The notes beneath the pieces are model-generated. The model saw only the letters and a program-made list of their open reading frames with translations, did no database searches and was not told where the DNA came from. Made by a program: the position numbers and the translations under genes. Shown one piece after another: positions 42,606 through 51,796 of a DNA stretch of 64,000 nucleotides (its first letter is position 1; each line of letters opens with the position of its first letter). Source of the DNA: Streptomyces drozdowiczii (GTDB lineage: Bacteria > Actinomycetota > Actinomycetes > Streptomycetales > Streptomycetaceae); contig NZ_CP098740.1 in the NCBI RefSeq assembly GCF_026167665.1, positions 2,542,001 through 2,606,000 on the forward strand, given 5' to 3'.

Positions 42606-43478
42606 TCACGGCTTGGGCAGCGCACACCCCGCGCGGTTCAGGTCGAAGACGTTGCCGGTGCCGATGCAGGCGGCGATGCCGTAGGTCTCCTGGGCGTAGT
42701 TGATGCCCTGGCGGACCGTCACCTGCCCGTTCGCGTCGACCTCGCACGGGTTGTTGTCCGTGCAGCGCTGGCCGTCCTCGTTGCCGGTGTTGTTGACGGC
42801 GACCACCTTGCCGGTGGCGTTGTCGATCACGGGCGAGCCGGAGGTGCCGCCGATGGTCTGGCAGGCGGAGGTGTAGCGGACCGAGTCCTTCCAGGTCCAG
42901 TTCCCCTCCTTGAGGCGGTAGACGAAGCCGTCGACGTTGCAGCTGTAGAGGCGCTTCCAGTACCCGGACGCGACGGTGATCGCGGTGCCCGCGACGGGGT
43001 GCGTGGTGCTCAGCTCCAGCGCCTTGATGCCGTAACGGCTCTCGATCTGCGCGTACGTGGAGGTGAGCTGGTACACCGAGATGTCGGTGTCCGTCATCGT
43101 CCCGTACGCGATCTTGCTCGCCCGGACCGTTCCGACACCGCTGCCCGAGGCGTTGAGCAGGGTGAAGCTGCGGCTGGACGAGCGGTTGAACACGACCGCG
43201 CCGGGGGCCGGGAAGCCGGTCTCCAGGCAGTGCCCGTTCGACAGCACGAGGGCGGGGTCGCCCGGCTGCGAGGAGGGCGTGCGGACGACCGAGCCGGAGC
43301 AGTTGCTGAGCGCCACGGTCCCGGCGAAGTTGACCGCCTTGGCCCGTACCGCCTTCTCGGCCTTGACCGCGGTGCGAGCTGCCGGTGCCGCGCCGTGGCT
43401 CGTGGCCGCGGTCGCGGGTGCGATGCCCGCTCCGAGAAGCAGCACCGCGAAGAGTGCACCGACGAGAGGCTTTTTCAT
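42606..43478 (-). CDS. Secreted trypsin-like serine protease
   Basis: A 290-residue exported protease (S1/V8-like). The signal peptide (KKPLVGALFAVLLLGAGIAPATA) is followed by a short pro-region. The catalytic triad is visible as His in LSNGHCLETG, Asp in DTDISVYQL and Ser in TIGGTSGSPVID. Six or more Cys suggest disulfides (NCSGSVV, YSCNVDG, CQTIGG, QRCTDNNPCEV, ACIGTG, RAGCALP). ATG 43478 has GAGGGG upstream. It probably acts on extracellular protein. Confidence 0.93.
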   Translation of the reverse strand: MKKPLVGALFAVLLLGAGIAPATAATSHGAAPAARTAVKAEKAVRAKAVNFAGTVALSNCSGSVVRTPSSQPGDPALVLSNGHCLETGFPAPGAVVFNRSSSRSFTLLNASGSGVGTVRASKIAYGTMTDTDISVYQLTSTYAQIESRYGIKALELSTTHPVAGTAITVASGYWKRLYSCNVDGFVYRLKEGNWTWKDSVRYTSACQTIGGTSGSPVIDNATGKVVAVNNTGNEDGQRCTDNNPCEVDANGQVTVRQGINYAQETYGIAACIGTGNVFDLNRAGCALPKP

Positions 43479-43614
43479 GTGGGGGTCCCCTCTTGCGACT
43501 GAACAGAGCACGACTGGCCTCTGCGACCGAAGTTCCTTCGGTTTGACATGCGCATGCTGGCGCACGGAGAGGGGGCGCACAAGGGGCGGATTCCGGCCGC
43601 CGCCTTCGCGGGAC

Positions 43615-43941
43615 TCAGCCGGAGACCGCCGCCGCCTCCCGCGACAGCTGCACCGCCTGCCGCAGGCCAAGCCCCGGCTCGGCCTGCCGCAGTGCCTTGA
43701 CCGCCGCCACCGCGTCGAGGGGGCCGTCGTATCCGCCCGCCGTGATCCGCCGCGCGGCCCAGCGCCCGCGCAGCTCCGCGTCCGGCACCCCGTACTGCGC
43801 CTCGGCCAGCGCGAGGGCCCGTTCCAGGCCGGGGCGGTCCGCCTCCGCCGCGCGCGCCAGCTCCTCGCGCAGCGCGGCGGCCACGGCGTCCGCGTCCCGC
43901 ACCACGATCACGGCCAGGTCCTTCTTCCCGTTTCCGATCAT
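43615..43941 (-). CDS. Hypothetical small protein, 108 residues
   Basis: A helical, Ala-rich cytoplasmic protein (GKKDLAVIVVRDADAVAAALREELARAAEADRP is the opening region). There are two repeat-like helical blocks (ERALALAEAQYGVPDAELRGRW and VKALRQAEPGLGLRQAVQLSRE). The second resembles a ribosomal L7/L12 C-terminal-like motif but the fold is unproven. GGGGGAGGG stands before ATG 43941. Confidence 0.65.
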   Translation of the reverse strand: MIGNGKKDLAVIVVRDADAVAAALREELARAAEADRPGLERALALAEAQYGVPDAELRGRWAARRITAGGYDGPLDAVAAVKALRQAEPGLGLRQAVQLSREAAAVSG

Positions 43942-44289
43942 GTACCGACCCTCCCCCGGAGCACCCGGGCGCATACGGCTGTTGAGCTACTTCAGAGGTA
44001 CGGGAGGACCGGGACCGGCTGCGGGCGCACACACCGGCCGGGGCGCGCCCGCTTCCCGCGTGAGCCCCGGCGCACACCACTCCGTGGCGTAAGTCACCCG
44101 TTCCGGTCCGTCACACCGCCGCGCCACCCCATTCCAAGCCCCGGGCCTCCCGTGACCGGCGTTCCCACGGTTCGCGGGAGGCGGGCGCATGGCGATGAAA
44201 GCCCGCGCGGAGGTGCGCCGCCGCCCGGGCGGGCCAACCGGAGGGCAAAGCCCGGGCGGGCCGGGAAACACAGTCGTAAGCTCGCTGAC
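43942..44289. other. Intergenic region without a recognised gene
   Basis: 348 bases between the divergent small-protein and aminotransferase genes. I see no convincing coding frame, tRNA or strong dyad. It must hold the promoters of both genes, but none matched a consensus clearly. Confidence 0.5.
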
Positions 44290-45501
44290 ATGCAGGTCAT
44301 CCAGTCCACGAAGCTCGCCAACGTCTGCTACGAGATCCGCGGCCCCGTGCTCGAGGAGGCGATGCGGCTGGAGGCGGCCGGGCATCGCATCCTCAAGCTG
44401 AACACCGGCAACCCCGCCGCGTTCGGCTTCGAGTGCCCGCCCGAGATCCTCGAGGACATCCTGCGCAACCTCTCCGGGGCGCACGGCTACGGCGACGCGA
44501 AGGGGCTGCTGTCCGCGCGCCGCGCGGTGATGCAGCACTACCAGACCAAGGGCATCGACCTGGACGTCGAGGACGTCTACCTCGGCAACGGCGTCTCCGA
44601 GCTGATCCAGATGTCGATGCAGGCGCTGCTCGACGACGGCGACGAGGTGCTGGTCCCGGCCCCGGACTACCCGCTGTGGACGGCCTCGGTCTCGCTGGCG
44701 GGCGGCACGGCCGTGCACTACCGCTGCGACGAGCAGTCCGACTGGATGCCCGACCTCGCCGACATCGAGCGGAAGATCACCGACCGCACCAAGGCGATGG
44801 TGATCATCAACCCGAACAACCCGACGGGCGCCGTCTACGACGACGAGATGCTGCGCGCTCTCACGGAGATCGCCCGCCGGCACAACCTGGTCGTCTGCTC
44901 CGACGAGATCTACGACCGCATCCTGTACGACGGCGCCACGCACACCCCCACCGCGACGATCGCCCCGGACCTGATGGTCCTGACCTTCAACGGGCTGTCC
45001 AAGAACTACCGGGTCGCCGGTTACCGCTCCGGCTGGATGGCCGTCTGCGGTCCCAAGGCGCACGCCTCCTCGTACATCGAGGGGCTGACGATCCTGGCCA
45101 ATATGCGGCTGTGCGCCAACATGCCCTCGCAGCACGCGGTCGCCACCGCGCTCGGCGGCCGGCAGTCGATCAACGACCTGGTGCTGCCCGGCGGCCGCAT
45201 CCTGGAGCAGCGCGATGTGGCGTACGACCTGCTGACGCGGATCCCGGGCGTGACCTGCGTGAAGCCGAAGGGGGCGCTGTATCTCTTCCCGCGGCTCGAC
45301 CCCAAGGTCTACAAGATCAAGGACGACCGGCAGATGGTCCTGGACCTGCTGCGGGCCGAGAAGATCATGGTGGTGCAGGGCACGGGCTTCAACTGGCCGG
45401 ATCCCGACCACTTCCGCGTGGTGACGCTGCCCTCGGCGGAGGATCTGACGGACGCGATCGGCCGGATCGCCCACTTCCTGGACGGCTACAGCCAGGTGTA
45501 G
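44290..45501 (+). CDS. PLP-dependent aminotransferase, alanine transaminase (AlaA) type
   Basis: A 403-residue fold-type I aminotransferase of the class I/II family. PLP lysine 238 lies in FNGLSKNYRVAGYRSGW; the Asn and Tyr ligands appear in INPNNPTGAVY and SDEIYDRILY; the C-terminal substrate Arg is in DHFRVVTLP. The start IQSTKLANVCYEIRGPVLEEA and length match AlaA-type glutamate-pyruvate transaminases common in Streptomyces. It would interconvert alanine and pyruvate in the cytoplasm. Confidence 0.92.
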   Translation: MQVIQSTKLANVCYEIRGPVLEEAMRLEAAGHRILKLNTGNPAAFGFECPPEILEDILRNLSGAHGYGDAKGLLSARRAVMQHYQTKGIDLDVEDVYLGNGVSELIQMSMQALLDDGDEVLVPAPDYPLWTASVSLAGGTAVHYRCDEQSDWMPDLADIERKITDRTKAMVIINPNNPTGAVYDDEMLRALTEIARRHNLVVCSDEIYDRILYDGATHTPTATIAPDLMVLTFNGLSKNYRVAGYRSGWMAVCGPKAHASSYIEGLTILANMRLCANMPSQHAVATALGGRQSINDLVLPGGRILEQRDVAYDLLTRIPGVTCVKPKGALYLFPRLDPKVYKIKDDRQMVLDLLRAEKIMVVQGTGFNWPDPDHFRVVTLPSAEDLTDAIGRIAHFLDGYSQV

Positions 45502-45541
45502 CCGTATCCCCGCTCAAGGTTTTCTCGAAGACGGACAACTT

Positions 45542-45563
45542 TAGACTGAATCCAAGCTAGGAT
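45542..45563 (+). promoter_or_regulatory. Promoter with overlapping dyad upstream of 45594 gene
   Basis: TAGGAT (45558-45563) is a good -10. An interrupted dyad overlaps it: TAG (45542-45544) with CTA (45557-45559) and TG (45547-45548) with CA (45553-45554) around a central AT. The 18-base layout resembles FUR-family boxes, but no such protein is encoded nearby. Confidence 0.35.
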
Positions 45564-45593
45564 GGTTCTCACAGCACCACCAGGAGGCCATCC

Positions 45594-45989
45594 ATGTACG
45601 AACCGATCCGCACCAAATCGGTCCACACACCGGCCGACCACGCCGGCGACTTCCCGCACCGCACCCGCGAGGAGGAGCTGGACATCCAGCTCGCCGGACA
45701 CCTGGCCGCCCTGCTCGCGGTCACCGATGAGCTGGGTCTCGGCGAGGCGGGCGACCGCATCGCCGGGCAGGTGGCCAGGCTGCGCGGCGCCCCGCCCGTC
45801 CGTCACGCCGGACTGAGCGACGCCCCCGCGACCGCCCTCCACCGCCGCGCCCACGCCCTCGCGGGCCGGGCCCTGGTGGTGGCGGCCTCCCGCGCCGACA
45901 CGGCGGTCGCGATCCTCTCGGCGGAGCGCATGGACGCCCACACCGAGGCGCTCGCTGCCGACGCCCGGACACCGGTCGGCGCCCACTGA
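45594..45989 (+). CDS. Hypothetical protein, 131 residues
   Basis: A helical His/Asp-rich cytoplasmic protein (TPADHAGDFPHRTREEELDIQLAGHLAALLAVTDELG; LHRRAHALAGRALVVAASRADTAVAIL). No family was recognised. AGGAGG lies eight bases before ATG 45594. It is monocistronic, ending at a strong terminator. Confidence 0.7.
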   Translation: MYEPIRTKSVHTPADHAGDFPHRTREEELDIQLAGHLAALLAVTDELGLGEAGDRIAGQVARLRGAPPVRHAGLSDAPATALHRRAHALAGRALVVAASRADTAVAILSAERMDAHTEALAADARTPVGAH

Positions 45990-45993
45990 CGGC

Positions 45994-46028
45994 CCCGGTC
46001 CACGCACCGCAGAGGCGCGTGGACCGGG
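45994..46028. terminator. Bidirectional hairpin terminator
   Basis: A perfect 12-bp stem (arms CCCGGTCCACGC 45994-46005 and complement 46017-46028) between the convergent 45594 gene and the large surface protein gene. Confidence 0.85.
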
Positions 46029-46060
46029 TGCCACCCATCTTCAGTTGTTACGCGTGCGCA

Positions 46061-48193
46061 TCAGTGCCGGCCGCGCGGCCTGGACTTCATCCGTACGGTG
46101 ACGATGCCGGCCAGCAGCAGGAGCACGGCCGCGATGCCCGCGCCGGTCGCCGCGCTGCCGGTGTCGGCCATGCCGCCGCCCCCGCCGTGCCCGCCGCCTC
46201 CGCCGTGGTGGCCCCCGTCATGCGTCGGGTGCGGCCCCGGGGTCCAGGACGGGCCCGGTCCGTGGCTGTGCGTGTGCGTCGGCTTCGGCGACGGGCTCGT
46301 GCTGTCCGTCGGCGACGGGCTCGGGGTCGGGCAGTCGTCCGTGGGCGACGGACTCGGGCTGGGGCTCGGGTTGGTCACCGGCACCTCGGTGGTGCAGGGC
46401 AGCTCGGGCGCCCCTTCCGTGGTGCAGCGCGCGCCCGGCGTGTCCGAGGTGACGGAGTTGCGCAGGACCGCGTCGCCCTCGTCGGGGTCGTCCACGGTGA
46501 CCGTGTAGGTGATGGTCGCGGAGGCACCGGGGGCCAGCTCGCCGGACCAGTCGAGCGTGTCGCCGGTGACCTGCGCGGTCCCGGTGGTCGCGGTGGGTCC
46601 TGCGGTGAGCGAGGCGTCGTCCAGGACACCGGACAGGTCGTCGGTGAGGTGGGCGGGGCTCAGCGTGGTCTCACCGCTGTTGGTGGCGGTCACGGTGTAG
46701 GTGACGGTGTCGCCCGGCTCGGCCCCGGTGGGCTCGGCCGTCTTGGAGATGTCCAGCACCTGGTCGAGCTGCTCGACCGGGACGGACGCGGACGACTCGT
46801 TGGACGTCACGTCGTTGTCACCGGCCGTGCCCTGGGCGGTGGCGGTGTTGGTGAAGGTGTCGTCGACGACGTCCGCCTCGGTCAGGACGTGGGTGCCCTC
46901 GCAGACCATGGACGAGGTCGCGGACCCCATCGGGCCGAGCGTGGTGGACGGGCAGGTCACGTCGGTGACGGACGGGTCCTCGACGTGGACGTCGGTCAGC
47001 TCCGACGTACCGGTGTTGGTGACGAGGAACTGGTAGTGCACGGTGTCGCCGACCTCGAAGGGCTCGGTGGCCGCGTTGTCCGGGGGCGCGACGGTCTTGA
47101 CCAGGTTCAGCTGGTCGAGCTCGTCCACGGAGCTGGCTTCGAGCGCCCGGATCAGGTGGGTGTCGATGCTGCCGCCGGTCGACCCGGAGAAGCCGAACTT
47201 GTACGTGGGCGGGGCGTCGGCCGTCATCTGCGTGGACAGCACGGGCTGGAAGCCGGCGCCGTCGTTGAAGTCGATCTCGACGGCCACGGTCGGCCGGGTG
47301 TCCGGGCTGACCGTGATGTGCACGGTGCGCTTGGCGGGCAGCGGGTCGGTGCCCTTCTCGCGCAGGCTGCCGGGCAGCGTGGAGCGGAAGCCGGACGCCT
47401 GGGTGTCGTCCGCCTCGATGGTGGAGTCCAGGAAGCAGTACCCGTCGTCGCCCTGCCCGGGGCCGCGCAGCGTGACGGTGTCGGGGACCGGGAGGCCGCT
47501 GGTGACCGGGGACTTCTGGCCGTCGGGGCAGCCGTTGCCGCGCAGCTCGGCGTCGTTGGCGAAGTTGCCGTACGCGTCGAGCCCGACGCCGAGGTAGCCG
47601 CCGTCGACCCCTGGTTCGAGGTTTCGCTGGGCGTACCCGAGGGAACCGCCGTTGGCCCCGGCCTTGGTGAGGTCCACCGAGCCGTCGACCAGGAAGAACC
47701 CGATGCCGTCGGCGCCGGCGTCCCCGGTCCCGTACTGGTACTGCTCGAACGTGACGTCGAGCCCGCCGTTGCCGGGCAGCGGGCGGTTGTAGAGCATCCC
47801 GCCGACCCGGTAGTAGTCGTGGTCCGTGAGCTGGAGCCACCCCGGGGTCTGGCCCGGGGTGGGCACGGGCGGGGTCATCTGGGTGTCGGGGTCGTCGCAC
47901 GGCCCGGTCTGCGACTGCCCGGCGGGCGGTTCCTCCGACGCACCGGTCAGACAGGCGGTGTCCAGGGGTACGAAGCCGGGGTCGGCGACCGAGGTCCCGG
48001 TGAAGGTCTCGTTCAGCAGCACGGACTCGCCGAGCGCCCGGGCCGACGAGGAGGCGGCGGGCGCCGTATCGGCGCGGGGACCGGCGGACTGGGCGACCCC
48101 GGAGGCGGTGGTCAGCAGGAGCCCCAGCGCCGTCCCGGCACAGGCGGTGGCCGCCACAGCCGGAACGTGGAGCAGCCGTTCATATTTGCGCAT
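46061..48193 (-). CDS. Cell-surface protein: lectin-like domain, DUF11-like repeats, sorting signal
   Basis: A 710-residue exported protein. After the signal peptide, residues about 60-340 form an L-type-lectin-like beta-sandwich (LNETFTGTSVADPGF, GADGIGFFLVDGS, GYLGVGLDAYGNFANDAEL, VEIDFNDGAGFQPVL). Two DUF11-type repeats follow (KTVAPPDNAATEPFEVGDTVHYQFLVTNTGT; KTAEPTGAEPGDTVTYTVTATNSGE). A Ser/Pro and His/Gly-rich wall-spanning stretch precedes a sorting signal: MADTG, a hydrophobic helix and MKSRPRGRH. This resembles the LAxTG signal of Streptomyces sortase E. It likely binds glycans at the cell surface. ATG 48193 lacks an obvious ribosome site; a longer start at 48253 is possible. Confidence 0.88.
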   Translation of the reverse strand: MRKYERLLHVPAVAATACAGTALGLLLTTASGVAQSAGPRADTAPAASSSARALGESVLLNETFTGTSVADPGFVPLDTACLTGASEEPPAGQSQTGPCDDPDTQMTPPVPTPGQTPGWLQLTDHDYYRVGGMLYNRPLPGNGGLDVTFEQYQYGTGDAGADGIGFFLVDGSVDLTKAGANGGSLGYAQRNLEPGVDGGYLGVGLDAYGNFANDAELRGNGCPDGQKSPVTSGLPVPDTVTLRGPGQGDDGYCFLDSTIEADDTQASGFRSTLPGSLREKGTDPLPAKRTVHITVSPDTRPTVAVEIDFNDGAGFQPVLSTQMTADAPPTYKFGFSGSTGGSIDTHLIRALEASSVDELDQLNLVKTVAPPDNAATEPFEVGDTVHYQFLVTNTGTSELTDVHVEDPSVTDVTCPSTTLGPMGSATSSMVCEGTHVLTEADVVDDTFTNTATAQGTAGDNDVTSNESSASVPVEQLDQVLDISKTAEPTGAEPGDTVTYTVTATNSGETTLSPAHLTDDLSGVLDDASLTAGPTATTGTAQVTGDTLDWSGELAPGASATITYTVTVDDPDEGDAVLRNSVTSDTPGARCTTEGAPELPCTTEVPVTNPSPSPSPSPTDDCPTPSPSPTDSTSPSPKPTHTHSHGPGPSWTPGPHPTHDGGHHGGGGGHGGGGGMADTGSAATGAGIAAVLLLLAGIVTVRMKSRPRGRH

Positions 48194-48292
48194 GAAAAAA
48201 ACATAAGAAAGCGGGACATGACGCCCGGTCAGCCCACCCGGGACACGCCGCAACGGCGGCCGAATGGCGGCGCGGGCCGCCGGACGCCCGGC

Positions 48293-48817
48293 TCAGGACG
48301 CGGACGGTGACGGGCGCGGGGACACCGTCGCGGCCCCCGCCGTCGACCGGAACGTCACCTCGGCCACCTCGCACTCCGGCGGCCCCGGCACCGCGTCCGG
48401 CCCGACGACCCGATCCGACACGGTGGCGCCGACCGCCAGGTCCTTCACGACCAGGGTGCGCTTCCCGGCGGCCGCGTCCTTCCCGCTCCCGGCCGCGCGG
48501 TCCCGGAAGACGAGGTGCACGGTGTACGTCCCGCGCCGGGCCGCCTCACTCGTGATCCGCACCCCGGCCACAGGGCGGCGCGTCTCCTCATCCATCCGGC
48601 AGGAGGTGACGGTGACGTCGTCGTACGGGTACCGCATGTCCGCGTGGACCTCGCCGTACGCGTGGGCGAACACGACCAGGCCGACGAGCCCGGCCACCGC
48701 CGCCACGGCGATCAGCGCGCCGACGGTGATCAGGGCGACCGTCATGCCGCTTATCCGGCGCCCGGGAAAGAGCGGCGGCCCGCCCTCCGACGTTTTCGGG
48801 TACGGCGGATACTGCAT
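48293..48817 (-). CDS. Hypothetical membrane protein, 174 residues
   Basis: A short cytoplasmic Pro-rich N-terminus, one membrane helix (VALITVGALIAVAAVAGLVGLVVFAHA) and an extracellular domain with two Cys (TVTSCRMDEETRRPVAGVRIT and GPPECEVAEVTF). The beta-rich pattern with EAARRGTYTVHLVFRD suggests a DUF4352/FxLYD-like domain; not firm. Its stop is 100 bases before the surface-protein start, so co-transcription is possible. Confidence 0.72.
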   Translation of the reverse strand: MQYPPYPKTSEGGPPLFPGRRISGMTVALITVGALIAVAAVAGLVGLVVFAHAYGEVHADMRYPYDDVTVTSCRMDEETRRPVAGVRITSEAARRGTYTVHLVFRDRAAGSGKDAAAGKRTLVVKDLAVGATVSDRVVGPDAVPGPPECEVAEVTFRSTAGAATVSPRPSPSAS

Positions 48818-48939
48818 GCCGAGCGGCCCCCTCCGCTGCCGCGCACCGGCGGTGCGACCGGCTCAACCGTACGGGCGCGCGCCTCACCCCCGTAGCTCCG
48901 CAGGGTCACAACCCCACTACGAACAGGGCGCGTTGAGCA

Positions 48940-48977
48940 GGCCGATGGCCCCCGAAGCGGCTTCGGGGCCATCGGCC
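48940..48977. terminator. Hairpin terminator after PEP carboxykinase gene
   Basis: A 13-bp stem (48940-48952 with 48965-48977) continued by an inner CGAAG/CTTCG stem, directly downstream of the pckG stop on the minus strand. Confidence 0.85.
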
Positions 48978-48993
48978 GTACGTACGCGGGAAC

Positions 48994-50820
48994 TCAGCCC
49001 AGGCGCTCGACCAGCGCGCGGTACTCGTCCCACAGCTCCTTCGGCGTGTGGTCGCCGAAGGTGTTGAGGTGCTCGGGGACCAGCGCCGCCTCCTCGCGCC
49101 AGACCTCCTTGTCGACCTTCAGCAGGAAGTCGAGGTCGGACTCGGAGAGGTCCAGGCCCTCGGTGTCGATCGAGCCCTTCGCGGGAAGGATGCCGATCGG
49201 CGTCTCGACGCCCTCCGCCTTCCCCTCCAGGCGCTCGACGATCCACTTCAGGACCCGGCTGTTCTCACCGAAGCCGGGCCAGACGAACTTGCCCGCGTCG
49301 TTCTTGCGGAACCAGTTCACGTAGTAGATCTTCGGCAGCTTCGACTGGTCCGGCTTGTCGGCGCCGACCTTGAGCCAGTGGCCCATGTAGTCGCCCATGT
49401 TGTAGCCGCAGAACGGCAGCATGGCGAACGGGTCGCGGCGCAGCTCCCCGACCTTGCCCTCGGCGGCGGCGGTCTTCTCGGAGGCGACGTTGGCGCCGAG
49501 GAAGACACCGTGCTGCCAGTTGAAGGACTCGGTGACCAGCGGGACGGCCGAGGCGCGGCGCCCGCCGAAGAGGATGGCCGAGATCGGCACGCCCTTCGGG
49601 TCCTCCCACTCGGGCGCGATGATCGGGCACTGCCCGGCCGGGACGGTGAAGCGGGCGTTGGGGTGGGCGGCGGGCGTGCCGGACTCGGGCGTCCAGTCGT
49701 TGCCCTTCCAATCCGTGAGGTGCGCGGGCGGCTCCTCGGTCATGCCCTCCCACCAGACGTCGCCGTCGTCGGTGAGCGCGACGTTGGTGAAGACGGAGTT
49801 GCCCCACATCGTCTTCATCGCGTTGGCGTTGGTGTGCTCGCCGGTGCCGGGCGCGACGCCGAAGAAGCCGGCCTCCGGGTTGATCGCGTACAGCCGGCCG
49901 TCCTCGCCGAACCGCATCCACGCGATGTCGTCGCCGATGGTCTCGACGGTCCAGCCGGAGATCGTGGGCTCCAGCATGGCGAGGTTCGTCTTGCCGCACG
50001 CGCTCGGGAACGCGGCCGCCACGTACTTCGACTCACCGCGCGGCGGCGTAAGCTTCAGGATCAGCATGTGCTCCGCGAGCCAGCCCTCGTCGCGGGCCAT
50101 GACGGAGGCGATGCGCAGCGCGTAGCACTTCTTGCCGAGCAGCGCGTTGCCGCCGTAGCCGGAGCCGTACGACCAGATCTCGCGGTCCTCCGGGAAGTGC
50201 GAGATGTACTTGGTCTCGTTGCAGGGCCAGGGGACGTCCTCCTGACCCTCGGCCAGCGGGGCGCCCAGCGTGTGGACGGCCTTCACGAAGTTGCGATCCT
50301 CGCCGAGCTCTTCGAGCACGGCGCTACCCATGCGCGTCATCGTACGCATCGAAACGGCGACGTACGCCGAGTCCGTGATCTCCACACCCATCGCGGACAG
50401 CGGGGACCCGAGCGGGCCCATGCAGAACGGGACGACGTACATCGTGCGGCCGCGCATGGAACCGCGGAAGACGCCCCGCTCCCCCACGAAGATGTCCCGC
50501 ATCTCGGCGGGGTCCTTCCAGTGGTTCGTCGGACCGGCGTCCTCCTCCTTCTCGGAGCAGATGAACGTACGGGTCTCGACGCGGGCGACGTCGCTGGGGT
50601 CGGAGGCCGCGTAGTAGGAGTTCGGGCGCTTGATCTCGTCCAGCTTGGTGAAGGTGCCCTTGGCGACGAGCTCCCCGCACAGGCGCTCGTACTCGGCCTC
50701 GGAACCGTCGCACCAGACCACCCGGTCCGGCTCGGTGAGTGCTGCGATCTCGTCCACCCAGGAGATGAGCTCCTGGTGGTTGGTGGGAACAGTGAGGGGA
50801 GCCGCGATGTCGCGCGCCAC
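48994..50820 (-). CDS. pckG: Phosphoenolpyruvate carboxykinase (GTP)
   Basis: A 608-residue GTP-type PEPCK making PEP from oxaloacetate in gluconeogenesis. The hyper-reactive Cys and P-loop are in FPSACGKTN (271-279). Metal and substrate residues appear in [40 protein letters not shown] and [31 protein letters not shown] binds guanine. GTG 50820 has AAGGAG seven bases upstream. Full length, no breaks. It would turn C4 acids from amino acid or chitin-derived carbon into sugars. Confidence 0.98.
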   Translation of the reverse strand: MARDIAAPLTVPTNHQELISWVDEIAALTEPDRVVWCDGSEAEYERLCGELVAKGTFTKLDEIKRPNSYYAASDPSDVARVETRTFICSEKEEDAGPTNHWKDPAEMRDIFVGERGVFRGSMRGRTMYVVPFCMGPLGSPLSAMGVEITDSAYVAVSMRTMTRMGSAVLEELGEDRNFVKAVHTLGAPLAEGQEDVPWPCNETKYISHFPEDREIWSYGSGYGGNALLGKKCYALRIASVMARDEGWLAEHMLILKLTPPRGESKYVAAAFPSACGKTNLAMLEPTISGWTVETIGDDIAWMRFGEDGRLYAINPEAGFFGVAPGTGEHTNANAMKTMWGNSVFTNVALTDDGDVWWEGMTEEPPAHLTDWKGNDWTPESGTPAAHPNARFTVPAGQCPIIAPEWEDPKGVPISAILFGGRRASAVPLVTESFNWQHGVFLGANVASEKTAAAEGKVGELRRDPFAMLPFCGYNMGDYMGHWLKVGADKPDQSKLPKIYYVNWFRKNDAGKFVWPGFGENSRVLKWIVERLEGKAEGVETPIGILPAKGSIDTEGLDLSESDLDFLLKVDKEVWREEAALVPEHLNTFGDHTPKELWDEYRALVERLG

Positions 50821-51016
50821 GATCGCTCCTTGATGAGGGTGTATTCGGTTGGTGCTGTGCCCCGTGGGGGCTGCGACCCGGATGCGTGTACCCCTTCGAA
50901 TTCCCCTTGGCGCTCATCCGGTGCCGACCGCACTCATTTGATCATCCGACCCTCGCGCCCATATGTCCAGAGGGTCGCCCATGTGAGCATCCACACTCGA
51001 CTCCGGCCCATATCCG

Positions 51017-51048
51017 GTACCTACGGAGGCGTAGGTACGATGCGGGAA
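51017..51048 (+). promoter_or_regulatory. Palindromic operator and leaderless promoter of HlyIII gene
   Basis: A perfect 9-bp inverted repeat, GTACCTACG (51017-51025) and CGTAGGTAC (51030-51038), with a 4-base GAGG centre. TACGAT (51036-51041) at its right edge is a plausible -10; a start 7 bases on would coincide with ATG 51048, giving leaderless mRNA. A TetR-type dimer is the most likely binder, by size only. Confidence 0.5.
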
Positions 51049-51746
51049 TGACTGCTGACGCTGCCGCACCCGACAACGCCGGCCCCCGTCCGGCCACACT
51101 CGCCGACGTCCCGCTGAAGCCACGGATGCGCGGGTGGCTGCACGCCGGAATGTTTCCCGCCGTGGTCATAGCGGGCATCGTGCTCGTCGCCCTCTCGGAC
51201 AGCACCCGGGGCCGGATCGCCTGTGCGATCTACGTTCTGACGGCCTGCCTGCTCTTCGGCGTGAGCGCGGTCTACCACCGCGGTACGTGGGGGCCGCGCG
51301 GCGAAGCCGTACTGCGCAGGCTCGACCACGCCAACATCTTCCTGATCATCGCGGGGACGTACACACCACTGACCCTGCTCCTGCTGCCCGAGTCCACGGG
51401 CACCCCGCTGCTGTGGGCGGTGTGGGCGGCGGCGCTCGCCGGCATAGCGTTCCGGGTCTTCTGGGTCGGCGCCCCGCGCTGGCTGTACACGCCGTGCTAC
51501 ATCGCGATGGGCTGGGCGGCGGTCTTCTTCCTGCCCGACTTCATGCGGACCGGCGGGATCGCGGTGCTGGTGCTGGTGGTCGTCGGCGGCGTGCTCTACA
51601 GCGCGGGCGGCGTCATCTACGGCATCAAGCGGCCGAACCCGTCACCGCGCTGGTTCGGCTTCCACGAGGTGTTCCACTCGCTGACGCTGGCGGCGTTCGT
51701 GGTGCATTACGTGGGCATCTCGCTGGTGGCGTACACCCACAGCTGA
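51048..51746 (+). CDS. Hemolysin III (HlyIII/PAQR) family membrane protein
   Basis: A 232-residue seven-helix protein. Family metal-site blocks are SAVYHRGTWG with RRLDHANIFLIIAGTYTPL and FHEVFHSLTLAAFVVHY, giving the conserved His and Asp. Similar bacterial proteins are linked to membrane fluidity and are related to eukaryotic PAQR receptors; direct haemolysis is doubtful. The start ATG 51048 lacks a close ribosome site, fitting leaderless translation. It is convergent with the DUF255 gene. Confidence 0.93.
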   Translation: MTADAAAPDNAGPRPATLADVPLKPRMRGWLHAGMFPAVVIAGIVLVALSDSTRGRIACAIYVLTACLLFGVSAVYHRGTWGPRGEAVLRRLDHANIFLIIAGTYTPLTLLLLPESTGTPLLWAVWAAALAGIAFRVFWVGAPRWLYTPCYIAMGWAAVFFLPDFMRTGGIAVLVLVVVGGVLYSAGGVIYGIKRPNPSPRWFGFHEVFHSLTLAAFVVHYVGISLVAYTHS

Positions 51747-51761
51747 CGCCTTCGCGGGGGT

Positions 51762-51791
51762 GTGCGCGGGGGCGCCTCGGGGCCCCCGCAC
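51762..51791. terminator. Bidirectional hairpin terminator
   Basis: A GC-rich stem of about 11 bp with one mismatch (GTGCGCGGGGGC against GCCCCCGCAC) between the convergent HlyIII and DUF255 genes. Confidence 0.65.
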
Positions 51792-51796
51792 AGGTG

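Noticed and set aside
46019..48310. Long plus-strand open frame (about 760 codons) opposite the surface protein
   Set aside because: Composition is Arg/Gly/Val-rich nonsense, no ribosome site, and it mirrors the third-position G/C bias of the real minus-strand gene.
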